Shown here: in pieces, positions 10,850 to 21,305 of the stretch
Position numbering within the stretch: the stretch's first letter is position 1
How the letters are laid out: every line of letters begins with the position of its first letter
Assembly (NCBI GenBank): GCA_030737835.1
Contig: CM060850.1
Span: 18,175,622 to 18,239,621, forward strand
Reading direction: 5' to 3'
DNA length: 64,000 bases
DNA from: Acorus gramineus
Taxonomy: Eukaryota > Streptophyta > Magnoliopsida > Acorales > Acoraceae
Translations under genes and position numbers: made by a program
The notes under the pieces: generated by a model
What the model was told of the DNA's origin: nothing
Databases searched by the model: none
Seen by the model: the letters and a program-made list of their open reading frames with translations, nothing else

Positions 10850-11530
10850 TTTGGGTTAAGGAAGCCGGGTTATGGCCGTCCTAGCAGTGGGTTCCCATCA
10901 GTAGGTACCACCGATGCAGTCGGAGGGGTACTGAATTTGGGAGTATGCTAGGTAGGGGCTACCCGGTAAGAGGTTATTGAATGGTGTCGCGAGCGTGGAA
11001 TCGCTCTCCCCTTCGTCGGATCCGCGTAGTACAGCCCCGGCGTTAGACAGGCTCCCGGTCAGAGGACCAGGCGAGCTACGGAGCGGGGAGAGGCTACCGG
11101 TGGACCAGGGGTAGAGAGCAGTCTAAGTCTCTCCCAAAGTCCCAAAATGTCTCCTTTCGGAGTGAGGGTGTGGATGAGGCGAAGACGGGTCGCTCGTGAC
11201 CCAAGTTCTGTTGGACCATTCCCAATGATGTTGGGTCCGGTCTTGTAGTGGATGTTGAAGGACATCGTTGGGTGATCATCTAGAGGTAGATGATCCGGAG
11301 GAGTTAGTAGTGTTCTTTAAAATGATGTCTTCTTCTAGTGTTCCTTTCTGGATTAAGGGGCCTTGTGAGGTCGGCGTTGGAACCCGGGCTAGGGTACTTC
11401 GTGTTCCTTGTTTGGTTGTCGGGGTATCCTATATCGGGATTTCATGGTGCCCTCCCGAGGTTTCTTTTCCCAGGCAAGGGATGCCATGGAAGCATCAGAT
11501 GGATGGGAGATCAAGTGTGAGTTTTGGTTA
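10850..11530 (+). repeat. LTR-derived, permuted module between gag and the pol remnant
   Basis: This stretch has no coding similarity but repeats blocks known from the LTRs: CATCAGTAGG, TCGGATCCG, ACGGAGCGGGGAGAG, CGGTGGACCA, GGAGTGAGGGTG, then GACATCGTTGGG and GTAGATGATCC (best matched by the minus-strand LTR near 5110-5170), and finally CCTTGTGAGGT...TTCGTGTTCCTTGTTTGG. In the LTR the last block precedes the first ones, so the order is permuted. It replaces the protease and N-terminal RT coding region. Confidence 0.6.
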
Positions 11531-11566
11531 GAGGTTAAGGCCTTTTGGGCTGAGTGGTTTCTGGTG

Positions 11567-12090
11567 AAGGCATATCTGTGGACCCGGGCAAGACGCTCGT
11601 CGCGTCAAATTGGCGCCGACCGTCGAACCCCGCAAGGATTCGGAGCTTCCCGAGTTGGAGGGTTATTACAGGAAGCTTGACGAGGGTCTCTCGAAGATAG
11701 CTGTTCCTCTTAGCCGCCTTACTCGGAAGGATATCCGGTTCGAGTGGTCCCCTTCTTGCGAGGAGAGCTTCCTGGAGTTCTATCGGAGGCTCACCTCAGC
11801 GCCAATTCTTACCTCTCCGTCTTGGAGTGGTGGGTTCGCAGTTGGGTAAAGGTGTGTCCGCGATCCTGCTCACGTCATCCCGTTCGAGCCGCTCGTCTCT
11901 GAGCCGGACAGTCATTCGTGGAGCAGTCGATTGAGATCATGGACCGCCGCGTGAGGAGGCTCTGCACCAAGACCGTCCAGTTGGTCGAGGTGCGATGGCA
12001 ACACCGTTCCGGTGTCGAGGACACTTGGGAGCTCAAGGATGCCAGGTGTGACGCGTATCCGCATCTTTTCCCCTCCTAGATGTTTTTGCA
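11567..12090 (+). pseudogene. Truncated pol: RT/RNase H patch fused to the integrase C-terminus
   Basis: From GGCATATCTGTGGACCCGG (11567) the sequence parallels the RT thumb and RNase H start of the 60979-62334 pol (minus strand), in several frames. Preserved residues include SKIAVPLSRLTRKD, RFEWSPSCEESF and RRLTSAPILT. At about 11850 it jumps to the integrase tail (DPAHVIPFEPL equivalents, then FVEQSIEIMDRR and VRWQHRSGVEDTWE), the chromodomain-like end typical of Tekay/Del. The intervening RNase H and catalytic integrase are deleted. Confidence 0.8.
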
Positions 12091-12112
12091 CATTTTGAGG
12101 ACAAAATTTCCT

Positions 12113-12125
12113 AAGGGGGGAAGAA
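12113..12125 (+). other. Polypurine tract
   Basis: AAGGGGGGAAGAA lies immediately before the 3' LTR start (TGTTATAT, 12126). It is the plus-strand primer for reverse transcription. The same tract appears in reverse at 1622 and 59605. Confidence 0.88.
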
Positions 12126-15100
12126 TGTTATATATGTGTCACTTTTAACCTGCTGGTAACCGTTGGAGCGTTCTGGCAGTTTTTCATTTTTTTCGGTTTT
12201 CGATCGGAACCGCAAATTTTTGGACTGTTAGCTATCGTCCTGAGTTAGAGGACTCCGATTGGAAATCTAACTGCATATTTGGTGTCCTGGTGCCATTTTA
12301 GGCCTCTCACGAAAATTTCATCGAATTCCGGTAACGTTTCCAAAATTTCACAGTTCCAGGGCGTATCTGGGTTTTTAAGTCACTTGCTATATAAATGAAA
12401 TCTAATTTTTGGTTGTCTACTATTCATCATCCCTACCAAATGCATTTTCTCTCTCCCCTCTCTCCTTTTCTTTGATTTGAGCCCCCTAGAGTCGTCAAAC
12501 CCAAAAACCTAAAGCATAGGGTCCCGATCTACACCCCGGTGCTTTCAAATCCTGATTCCGGCGAGATTAGCCCCTCCGTCCCCCCTCTCTTCTCCTCTGT
12601 TTTGGACCATTTCGAGGGCCAAGATAGATCCGGGCGGTGGAAGCCTTTTGGGAGAGGTTTCGGTGCGCGGAGAGCAACCGGACTTCCCTTCTTCCCCTCG
12701 GTAAGCCTCTTTTCCCTCTTTTTCATGCTTAGATGTATGTTAGGAGGGTAGATTTGTGGTTGGGAGGAGGTCGGCGGCGGTGGGTGGCCGTCGGAGGGCT
12801 GTGGAGGTGGTCGGAGGCCGGGGGTGGCGTGTGGTGGAGGTTGGATGGCTCGGTCTAGGTGTTGGGCTGTCCGGGTAGGCTGGGCGGCTGTTCCGGGAGA
12901 TTAGGCAGCGGGCGCAGCAGGCTGGGGCACCAGGTGCCGGGCGCGCATGCGCGTGCGCGCAGGCGTGCGCGCGGGTGGTGCTGCAGGCGTGCTGGGCGAG
13001 CAGGGTAGGGCTAGTGCGGAGCAGGATGGCTGCGGGCTGTGCGAGCAGGGCAGGCCGGCTGGGCAGGCCATGCTCGGGCAGCTGGCAGGGGGGGTGCTCG
13101 GGCATCAGGCGGGCAGTGGCTGGGCGTGCAAGGCGAACGGTGCTCGGGCCACTCGGCGACGCGCGTAGGCAGGCAGCGCGGGCATGCTGGCAGGCGCGTT
13201 GGGCGCGTGCTGCCAGGCGCGCTGGGCGCGTGTTGCGCGTGCGTGCGCGTGGGCGCTGGTTGAGGGTACCGGGTGCTGGGCGCTGAGCGTCGGGTGCTGG
13301 GCAGCGGATACCGGGAGCTGGGCTGAGGCGCAGGGTGCGCGCGGGGTGCGCGCAGGGCGCGGCGAGGCGGCTGTGGTGCGCGCGGGGCGCGGCAAGGCGG
13401 CGGTGGTGCGCGCGGGGTGTGCGCGGGGCGAGGCGCTACTCGCGGGGCGTGCAGGGTGTGCGCGGGCGGCTGCTCTGGGGCGCAGGGGGGGCGCGATGCA
13501 CCTGGGAGGTTCGGCGGCGCGTCCAGGAGGCGGGCAGGGGCCCGGCGGGGCGAGGGGTGTGTGGGCTGAGGCGCGGCGGTGCACCCGAGCGGTCGGGTGG
13601 CCGTGCGGGTGGTTGCCGGCCGTGCGGGTGGTTGCCGGGGTGCTCGGGCTAGCGTGCGTGCGGGTCGTATGCACGTTTGCCCGAGTGTTGGGTGTTTGTT
13701 TTGGGTTTTGTGTATTTTTGAGTGTTTAGCAGTAGTTGTGGATTTTAACTCACCATATAAATGTCTGTCTTGCAGATCTCGACGGACGGTCGCGCGTCGA
13801 ACCGATTTTCGGTGAGTGGGACAATCCAACCCAGTAGAGAGGCGTCATACGCATTTGGGCGTATACCGACCTCTCCTGGGGCACCATGGATTGATATTAA
13901 CCGTTGTAATATGTAATCCATGCTTGCATGACTTAAATGTAGAATGCATGCTACCCTAGTCTTTGTATGTTAGGGACTTGCACCCATAGGATAGGTGTAA
14001 GAGCCATGCACCATGCCCCCTGTTTTCATGTTAGGAAACCTCGGCCTATGCATGCGTCCTACTAGTTTATTTATTAAATTAAATGCTAGTGTATGTTAAA
14101 TCGCATGCCTTAGATAATATTATAGGGAGGAGCCTTGCGAGGTCAACATTGAGACCCGTGTTAGGGTACTCCGTGTTCCTTGTTTGGTTGTCAGGATGTC
14201 CTGTATCGGGACCTCATGCTGCCCTCCCAAGGTTTCTAATCCCATTAATATTATAAGTAATGTTTTATAACTGGTATGATTATTAGCAATTTTAGTGAAT
14301 ATTATAGGGGAGGGGCCTTGCGAGGACAACGGTGAGACCCGGGTTAGGGTACTCCGTGTTCCTTGTTTGGTTGTCGGGGTATCCTATATCGGGAACTCAC
14401 GCCACCCTCCCGAGTTCTTTCCCCCAATGATATTACAACCTTGCTTTTATTGTACGTGTTCCCCGCATCTTGGTTATGCGCCCTGGAGGAACTCTGAAGA
14501 GTTCATGACATTTGAGTTGTAGAGATGTGTTGTCGGCGGATCCGAGTGGATCATATGCGTATGGATAGGCTGTTCTGTTTCCCTTCATTGGATCCGTGTA
14601 GAGACTGCCCCAGCGTGATAAGGTCGTCCCTTCCGAGGGCTCCATCAGTAGGCGCCTCCCGATATTTGTGACGGACTGTGCTGAAGTTATGGGTGAAGGC
14701 CAGCGGCCTACGGAGTGGAGGAGAGACTATCGGTGGACCAAGGGTGACCAACAGCCTAGTCAATCCCAATATCCTATGTCACCCGTGGTAGGGTGAGGGT
14801 GAGGGTGTAGTGGGTTGGCGATGAGCGACCCACTGGATTTGTGGTTGGATGATTATCAGTCCCAATAGCCTATGTCACCCATTGATGGGTGAGGGTGAGG
14901 GTGTGGTGGTTCGGCGATGTACGAACCACTGGATTATGTTGTTATGCCACTTAGAGGTTGGATAAATAATTGCATTGTGGTCAATATTGTCTGTGATGCA
15001 TGGGTTGTGCCGTTCACTGAGCGTGTGGCTCACCCCTCGCATATTTTTTTCCCCAGTGGTCACTGAGCCTGAGCTGGAGCCGGAGCAGCAGTTGGAGCTT

Positions 15101-15458
15101 TCCGAGGGATTCCTTCAGTAGCGGAGCAGCGCCACGTTCCACGAGTACCAGAGGTTATCAGCATCCCTTCTTGACTGTATGTATTTTATTCCGTGCTTGG
15201 CACGCGTCTGTGTATATTCAGTCGTATTGGTGTATATTGGCTCTCACAGGACAGATGATTGAGTATCGAGTCTGTAGTATGTTTATTTACAGATTCAGTC
15301 TTTTGCTTCCGCATTTGGTGTATATATCATGTCAGCTCTTTGTTGCCTGTGTGTCATTCTGGTTGTTTGTGTATGATATATTATTGACCTCCTGAGTAGA
15401 TTCTGATATTATATATACACTTGCCGCGTCCCGGGGACGGCCGCCCTGGGGCGTGACA
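12126..15458 (+). mobile_element. 3' LTR (3333 bp), the most complete LTR in the window
   Basis: It runs TGTTATATATGTGTCAC to GGGCGTGACA. In order it contains: a conserved 5' block; a TATA-like motif (12387); a CT-rich leader (12440-12480); a GGTAAGC donor-like site (12700); a very GC-rich alternating GCGC domain (about 12930-13660); a TCTTGCAG acceptor-like site (ending 13775); a 36-nt block (13776-13811) ended by GTGAGT; a duplicated CCTTGCGAGG...TTCCTTGTTTGG unit (14121-14240, 14303-14420); a GTGAGGGTGAGGG minisatellite (14755-14935); a CTCAC...TTTTTTTCCCCAG acceptor-like site (ending 15056); and a conserved T-rich 3' end. Confidence 0.92.
13776..13811 (+). other. Candidate 36-nt leader micro-exon inside the LTR
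   Basis: It is bounded by TCTTGCAG on the left, with a CTCAC branch-point-like motif about 25 nt upstream, and by GTGAGTGGG on the right. The same block, exactly 36 nt, is bounded the same way at 46731-46766, 54354-54389 and, on the minus strand, 58078-58043 and 48888-48853, although its bases vary. It begins ATC-T-GACGGACGGTC. Splicing is inferred from signals only. Confidence 0.5.
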
Positions 15459-15463
15459 CAACG

Positions 15464-16240
15464 GCCCGACCATTTCAAAGCCTGGCCCATCGGCCCGCTG
15501 AGATCCAATGACAATCGTGATCCAAGTCAGTTATTTCATTAAATGTTTAACAAAGGGTCATCAATAGTAGATTTGCTTAATATCAATTAATATATTTGTT
15601 TGATTTGGAGTCATCATCAACTAATTCTCAAATCACAATGATATATCCTATATTCAAAATCTTCGTTGCTTGATCCCTAAAATCCCTACAAAATATATAT
15701 CTTTGACCAAGGAAAATCATTGATTCATTGGCAAATCCCCAAAATATATATTTTATATCCCTGAAAATCATGGATCTTTCCGATTCGTCCGACAGGAGAG
15801 AGATCAACCATTGATCCCAAGAAAATCTAAAAAGAACACTAGAAATAGAGAGCTAATTTTCTCGATGGAGAGAGGTGAAAATCTTTTTCAAAAAAATCTA
15901 ATTCGGCCACCATAATTGACTTGAGTGTCAGAGGGTTTTCCACTGGTCTTCACCTCCTTGTGTCTTGGATGTTTGGAAGGAGCGCTCATCGGCGACGACA
16001 ACCAGTGGGGCAGAAGAGAGCAGGAGATGATGGATCTGACTAACCAAACCCAGTACATCGATTTTTACCCCCTCCACTACCCTTTAGCAAGAAACTCTTC
16101 CCCACCTCTTTCGAAGAATTCCCTTTTTACCCTCCTATGCCATCCTCCATTTCAAATATTCATTCTGGCTAGCCTACTCATCTCCGACGAGATCAGCGTC
16201 ACCACGCCTGGATTCCTTTCACCGCACTCTATTATGTGAG
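15464..16240 (+). mobile_element. Continuation of the host repeat split by the 7766-15458 insertion (Tat-like LTR?)
   Basis: After the CAACG duplication the host sequence resumes with GCCCGACCATTTCAAAGCC. Around 15910-15950 it reads TTGACTTGAGTGTCAGAGGG followed by a C/T-rich segment with a 104-codon frame (15925-16239) that matches nothing I recognise. The motif is reminiscent of Tat/Ogre-type LTR or leader sequence. The right end is not defined. Confidence 0.35.
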
Positions 16241-16391
16241 AGGTGGTTTGGCTATCTTTCGAGCCCTCCTTCGACCTCCACCTCCTCCGACCTACACTTC
16301 CACCTTATCATTTGAAATTCAAATACATTTCAAAAATGCATCTGACTTTTAAAGAAAAAAGTAAAATTTGTTTAGCAACACAAAAAAAAAG

Positions 16392-16842
16392 ATTTTTAGT
16401 TTTAATTCCCTGTAAACATGCCTATTTGGGGATTGGTCCCTCACTTCTTCATATTTCTTTTTTAGTCCCCATATTCAACCGTCTATTTGGTTTTTAGTCC
16501 ATCCATCAAACGTCCGTCCATATACCGTTAATTTGTGAAATATGATTTTATTTTTAAGTCCCTATAAAATATGTTATTTAGTGATCAGTCCCTGTAAACT
16601 ATTTTATTTAGTGATTAGTCCCTGTAAAATATGAAGAAGGAAGGGACTAATTACTAAATAACATAGTTTACAAAGACTTAAAAATAAATCATATTTCACA
16701 AATTAATGGTGTATGGACAGATATTTGACGGAGGGACTAAAAACCAAATAGGCGGTTGAATATGAAAACTAAAAAAGAAATATGAAAAAGTGAGGGACTG
16801 ATCCCTAAATAGGCATGTTTAAGGGAACTTAAAAATAAAAAT
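16392..16842. mobile_element. Mutator-like MITE with long terminal inverted repeats
   Basis: About 215 bases at the left (TTTTAATTCCCTGTAAACATGCC...) recur inverted at the right end (...GGCATGTTTAAGGGAACTT), leaving a short centre near 16620-16640. The body carries the AGTCCCTGTAAA / TTTAGTGATCAGTCCC motifs shared with the element at 18287. The flanks are A-rich, so the target duplication cannot be defined well. No coding capacity. Confidence 0.75.
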
Positions 16843-16858
16843 TCAAAAAAAAAACATA

Positions 16859-16916
<58 letters not shown>
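16859..16916. repeat. (AT)n microsatellite
   Basis: A pure TA dinucleotide tract of nearly 60 bases, just right of the MITE. Confidence 0.98.
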
Positions 16917-16921
<5 letters not shown>

Positions 16922-18277
16922 CCGGTTGACCATATATTACTTTCAAATGAAGTTATATAGGTCTGAATAGAAAATAAATATAGAAAATATATAATAGGAG
17001 GGAAGGTGATTGACCCAAGAGATTTGGGCACAGCCACCCATCCCTACCAACAAAACATTAAAACAGATGACCCACTCCCCTAAGCCATGATAATTAACTT
17101 CTCCATGTACAAATTCACACTCCTTGCTCCAGCCAATGAGCAACCTCAGTCTCTAATAAGCCTGATCGTGGTTGCCCCGGTCTCTAAAAAACATGAAAAA
17201 TACATGCAATTTCAAGGAAAAACAAACATTGTTTAGATATATTTGGAATGTAATTAAATTTCAAGGAAAAATAAATATTGTTTAAAAACATAAATAAAAC
17301 AGAAAGTATATAAAGTTCAAATAGATTTGGAATGTAACTGAAGCTTAATGAAAAGCATAAATTGCATAAAGGCACAAAAAAATTCAAAAAATATAATGCA
17401 TATAATATTCAAATACATTTCAAAAAGAATAAATATGACAAATCTAACTGAATTTCAAAACAACAAATAAATATTGTTCAAAATCACACTAAAAACAGAG
17501 AGTATAATACATATAAAATTCAGATACATTTGAAAATGTAACTAGATTTTAAAACTTTAATAAAAAAAATAAATTGCATAAAGGTACAAAAAAAATTCAA
17601 AAATATAATGCATATAATATTCAGTTACATTTTCAAAAAAATAAAATTGACAAATGTAACTAGCTTTCAAAACAGCGAACAAATACTATTCAAAATCACA
17701 CTAAAAACATATGGTATAATGCATATAAAATTCAGGTACATTTAAAATATAACTGAATTTTAAAACTTTAATGAAAAACATAAACTGCATGAAAGGGAAA
17801 ATTATTTTTAAAATATAATGCATATAATGTTTAGATACATTTCAAAAAAAAAAATCAGACAAATGTAACTGATTTAAAAAAAAATGCAAATACCACTCAA
17901 TATCACTTTGAAAATAGAGAGTATAATGCATATAATATCAAACAATAGATTCAACATAAAATAAAAAATGTAAATTAATATGATGATTAACCTAGCGAAT
18001 AAACATAAGGATAACATAGTACAAGCCTGAATTGACAGATATTAATAGGGGCGCACCTAAAGGTTGGCTTGGCCAGGCTACAGCCTGGCCCAGATTTTTT
18101 TTTTTTTTGTTATTTGTTATATATATTGAGACAATGTTACGTACAAACTTTTTTTCAATCAGAATTTTAGTTTACACGTGTTTTGAATTTTTTAAAAATA
18201 ATATATACTTCATTTTATGAGATACATGCTTTTATAAAAAAATGAAGCATATACTCTAATAAATTGCATGAATATGT
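16917..18277. other. AT-rich intergenic DNA, no gene seen
   Basis: Several diverged repeats of an A-rich unit (AAAATATAATGCATATAATATTCAG/ATACATTTC) recur about every 150-200 bases between 17210 and 17950, suggesting an old tandem array. No coding or RNA signal is visible. Confidence 0.6.
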
Positions 18278-18286
18278 TTATAGAAA

Positions 18287-18560
18287 GGGTTTTTTATTTT
18301 TAAGTCCCCATAAACCATAGGATTTAGTGATCGATCTCTCACTTCTTCGTATTTTGGTTTTAGTCCCCAGATTTAAATGATATGTTCATTTTTAGTGCCT
18401 GGGAGGGACCTATCCCTATATTTGGTTTTCTTTTTAGTCCCTAGGAGAGAGTAAAAAGAAACATATCCTTTAAATCTGGGGACTAAAACCAAAATAAGAA
18501 AAAGTGAGGGATCGATCACTAAATCCTATGGTTTATGGGGACTTAAAAATAAAAAAACCC
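18287..18560. mobile_element. Mutator-like MITE, 274 bp, 9-bp TSD
   Basis: Near-perfect terminal inverted repeats of about 110 bases start GGGTTTTTTATTTTTAAGTC. The flanks are TTATAGAAA (18278-18286) and TTATAAAAA (18561-18569), a 9-bp duplication with one mismatch, the length expected for Mutator-type transposition. It shares motifs with 16392-16842. Confidence 0.85.
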
Positions 18561-18569
18561 TTATAAAAA

Positions 18570-19399
18570 ATGTGTAAAATTTCTATCAAAACATATACCT
18601 CGTTATTGTGAATATATGCTCCGGTGATTTTCTATGGACGCATATAGAACTGAAATTGGGGAAATAATAAAATAAAAATGATATGTTCAGCCCCTTCTGC
18701 AGTGCCATTTGCAATTCACACCGTTTTTCTTTTTTTTAAAAAAAAACATGCACTCTCCTATCGGCTATCGAAGTACATTCTGTTATATGAATTGATATAT
18801 AAACTGAGATACACTTGTGTAAATTTTTTCATTATAAATAAATAATTTTTTTATTCCATACACTAAGATACCCTACACTATGATACGCAGTATATACTAC
18901 TTTATTACAGTGTATGAGGGTTGTAAAAAATATTGAATGTCTTTTGAATATCACATTATTTGGTATATAAAATAATTACATCAAATATAAGAATAAAAGA
19001 TCCTTCTATATTAATATTTAATATAACCTACTCAAAAATATTGTCTTGGATCCGCCCCTAGATATTAATAATCAAATTGTTTAAATTGATCAAACACAAA
19101 AACAATGGATGATAATTCTTTACACAAAAAATTCAATCTACTATTTCATGTTTTCGCAACATTAAATGATTCAAAATGATGGAATAAAAAATAGGAATAC
19201 ATGATCTAATTCGATGGAATAAAAAAAAGTTAGATTTAATTTACTACACTGTTACGAATAAGAAAAAAGATGAAAAAACATAACCATCTTATCGATTGCT
19301 AAAAGACAGATAACCATGCGTGGATATAATAGGGATTGCACAGACACAGCATATTAAAACCCACTTACACATGTATTTTTACAAGATTATATAGACTTA
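18570..19399. other. AT-rich intergenic DNA, no gene seen
   Basis: Low-complexity A/T sequence with no open frame of note. I see no supported feature. Confidence 0.6.
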
Positions 19400-19953
19400 A
19401 AAAAAACAGAAAAATCCATACAATCCCTTGAAATCTGACTAAAATTTATGTAATCTTCTGATTTTTCTTAAAATCCATATAACCTCATGAAAACATCTAA
19501 TAAAACCAAATAACCCCCTGAATAAATTTTTCGTTAGTGGATGATGAATATTTTGTGAATATTTCATTTGGTTAACCCTGATTGAAGACACAATATACTA
19601 AAACACTACTACAATGTGTTAAAAATGTGAAAAATCCAATAAAAATGACAATTTTACCTTCTTTGAATATATTATAAACCTTATTTGAAAGGGTAAAATC
19701 GTCATTTAAAGAAGATTTTTCACATTTTTAACACATTGTAGGATTTTTTTATATATATATATTATGTTTTCTATTAGGATTAACCAAACATAATATTTAC
19801 AAAATATTCATTATCTATAAACATAAATTTTATTTAAAAAATTATTTAAATTTATTAGATTTTTTCATAGGGTTATATAGATTTTTCCTTTAAAAAAAAT
19901 GAGACAGTTATATTGATTTCGGAGAGTTTAGATAGGGTTATTTAGGTTTTCTC
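19400..19953. mobile_element. Foldback-type repeat unit A
   Basis: The left arm (ATCCATACAATCCCTTGAAATC..., ATATAACCTCATGAAAAC) recurs inverted in the right arm (TTTTCATAGGGTTATATAG...). The core is a palindrome: ACAATGTGTTAAAAATGTGA at 19613 and its complement near 19713. The same family recurs at 20590 and, in part, at 21130. No coding capacity and no clear target duplication. Confidence 0.65.
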
Positions 19954-20589
19954 CTTTTTTTTATTTTTTATTTTGTTTTGTTTTTACTTCTATGCTATGC
20001 TTTGACTCTGTCGCGTCATTTATTCGATAGGACTTCTTTAATTAATGCTTCTGACGCGGCAATATGCTCTTTTCGACTAGTTGGCCAACAGGGACCGTTT
20101 GGGTGTAAAATGTATGCCGTTGGGAAGGTATCATGCATGTAAAGTTATAAACACAGTTATTTTTTAAAAAATGTTAGTAAATGTTACATTGGTCAACTTT
20201 ACTAGGCCTATCAATCATGCATATATAAATCAAATTCATTAATATTTATATCTTAACTTTTAAATTTAAATATAAATATTAATTTTTAAATTTAGATCTT
20301 TTTAAATATGGATCACATACGGATATTTTTTAGATTATTAACAAATATAAATATTATTAAGTTAGATAATTAAATGATATATTAGAGAGATATGAAAATT
20401 AAAATTGATATTGTAAGGTTTATTATCTCTTTTAGATATCACTCATTGAAAATTTAATAAAAATATAATATATCATGATTGTGAATAATCATACAAGATA
20501 ACAAATATGAACAATATATAATATAAATATATCTATTTTTATAATTAATAATGTTTTTTAGGCTCTAAGTTATAGGCCTCAACACAAGC

Positions 20590-21122
20590 CCCATGAGTCC
20601 ATATAACCTCCTGTAAACTAACTGAAATCCATATAGTTCCCTGACTTTTCTTAAAATCCATTTAACCCTCTGAAAACATTTAGTAAATCCAAATAACCCT
20701 TTGAATAAAATTTATATTTACAAATAATGAATATTTTGTGAATATTATGTTTGGTTAACCCTAATAGAAAATACAGTATACCAAAAAAATCTTACAATGT
20801 GTTAAAAATGTGAATAATCTTCTATAAATGAAAATTTTATCCTTCTTAATAGGTTTTATAATATACTCAGAGATGGTAAAATTGTCATTTTCATAGGATT
20901 TTTCACATTTATAACACATTGTAGTAGTTTTTTAATACATTATGTCTTCAGTCAGGGTTAACCAAACGAAATATTCGTAAAATATTCATTATCTATTAAT
21001 GAAAATTTTATTCAAGGAGTTCTTTGAATTTACTAGTTGTTTTCATAGGGTTATATGGATTTTAAGAAAGGTCAGGGGGTTATATGGATTTCGATCAGAT
21101 TTCAGGGGATTGTATGAATTTT
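20590..21122. mobile_element. Foldback-type repeat unit B
   Basis: The left arm CCATATAACCTCCTG...CTTTTCTTAAAATCCAT is answered by the right arm ATGGATTTTAAGAAAGGTCAGGGGGTTATATGG. The core again contains CAATGTGTTAAAAATGTG and its complement. GGTTAACCCTAAT/CAGGGTTAACC motifs flank the core as in unit A. Confidence 0.7.
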
Positions 21123-21129
21123 TCCCATG

Positions 21130-21305
21130 TTTTTAATGAGGGTTAATAAGATAAAACATTCGTAAAATATTTATTATCTGTCAATAGAAATTTAATTCAG
21201 AGAGTTATTTGAATTTACATGAGTGTTTTTAGAGGGTTTGGTTGATTTTAGAAAACATCAAGGGGCTTTATAGATTTTGAACAGTTTATAAGGGGTTACA
21301 TGGTT
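21130..21305. mobile_element. Foldback-type repeat unit C (right arm only)
   Basis: TGAGGGTTAATAAGATAAAACATTCGTAAAATATTTATTATC followed by AGAGGGTTTGGTTGATTTTAG and AAGGGGTTACATGG parallels the right arm of unit B in order. The left arm is absent. It ends about 365 bases before the NAT start codon. Confidence 0.5.

Larger units (their letters stand above)
7766..15458 (+). mobile_element. Complete, internally deleted Tekay/Del-like Ty3/gypsy retrotransposon with TSD
   Basis: LTR, primer site, gag, pol remnant, polypurine tract and LTR appear in order on the plus strand. A perfect 5-bp target duplication, CAACG, flanks the element (7761-7765 and 15459-15463). Both LTRs begin TGTTATAT and end GGGCGTGACA. 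The 5' LTR lacks 1.8 kb present in the 3' LTR, gag carries a stop and a frameshift, and protease, most of RT/RNase H and most of integrase are gone. It could move only with proteins from a relative. The long LTR and chromodomain-like integrase tail in related copies point to the Tekay/Del chromovirus clade. Confidence 0.92.

Noticed and set aside
14800..14900. Telomere-like repeat (GGGTGAGGGTGA)
   Set aside because: The unit is GTGAGG within an LTR minisatellite, not the plant telomere repeat TTTAGGG.
16737..17037. Frames with (IY)n repeats
   Set aside because: Translation of the (AT)n microsatellite.
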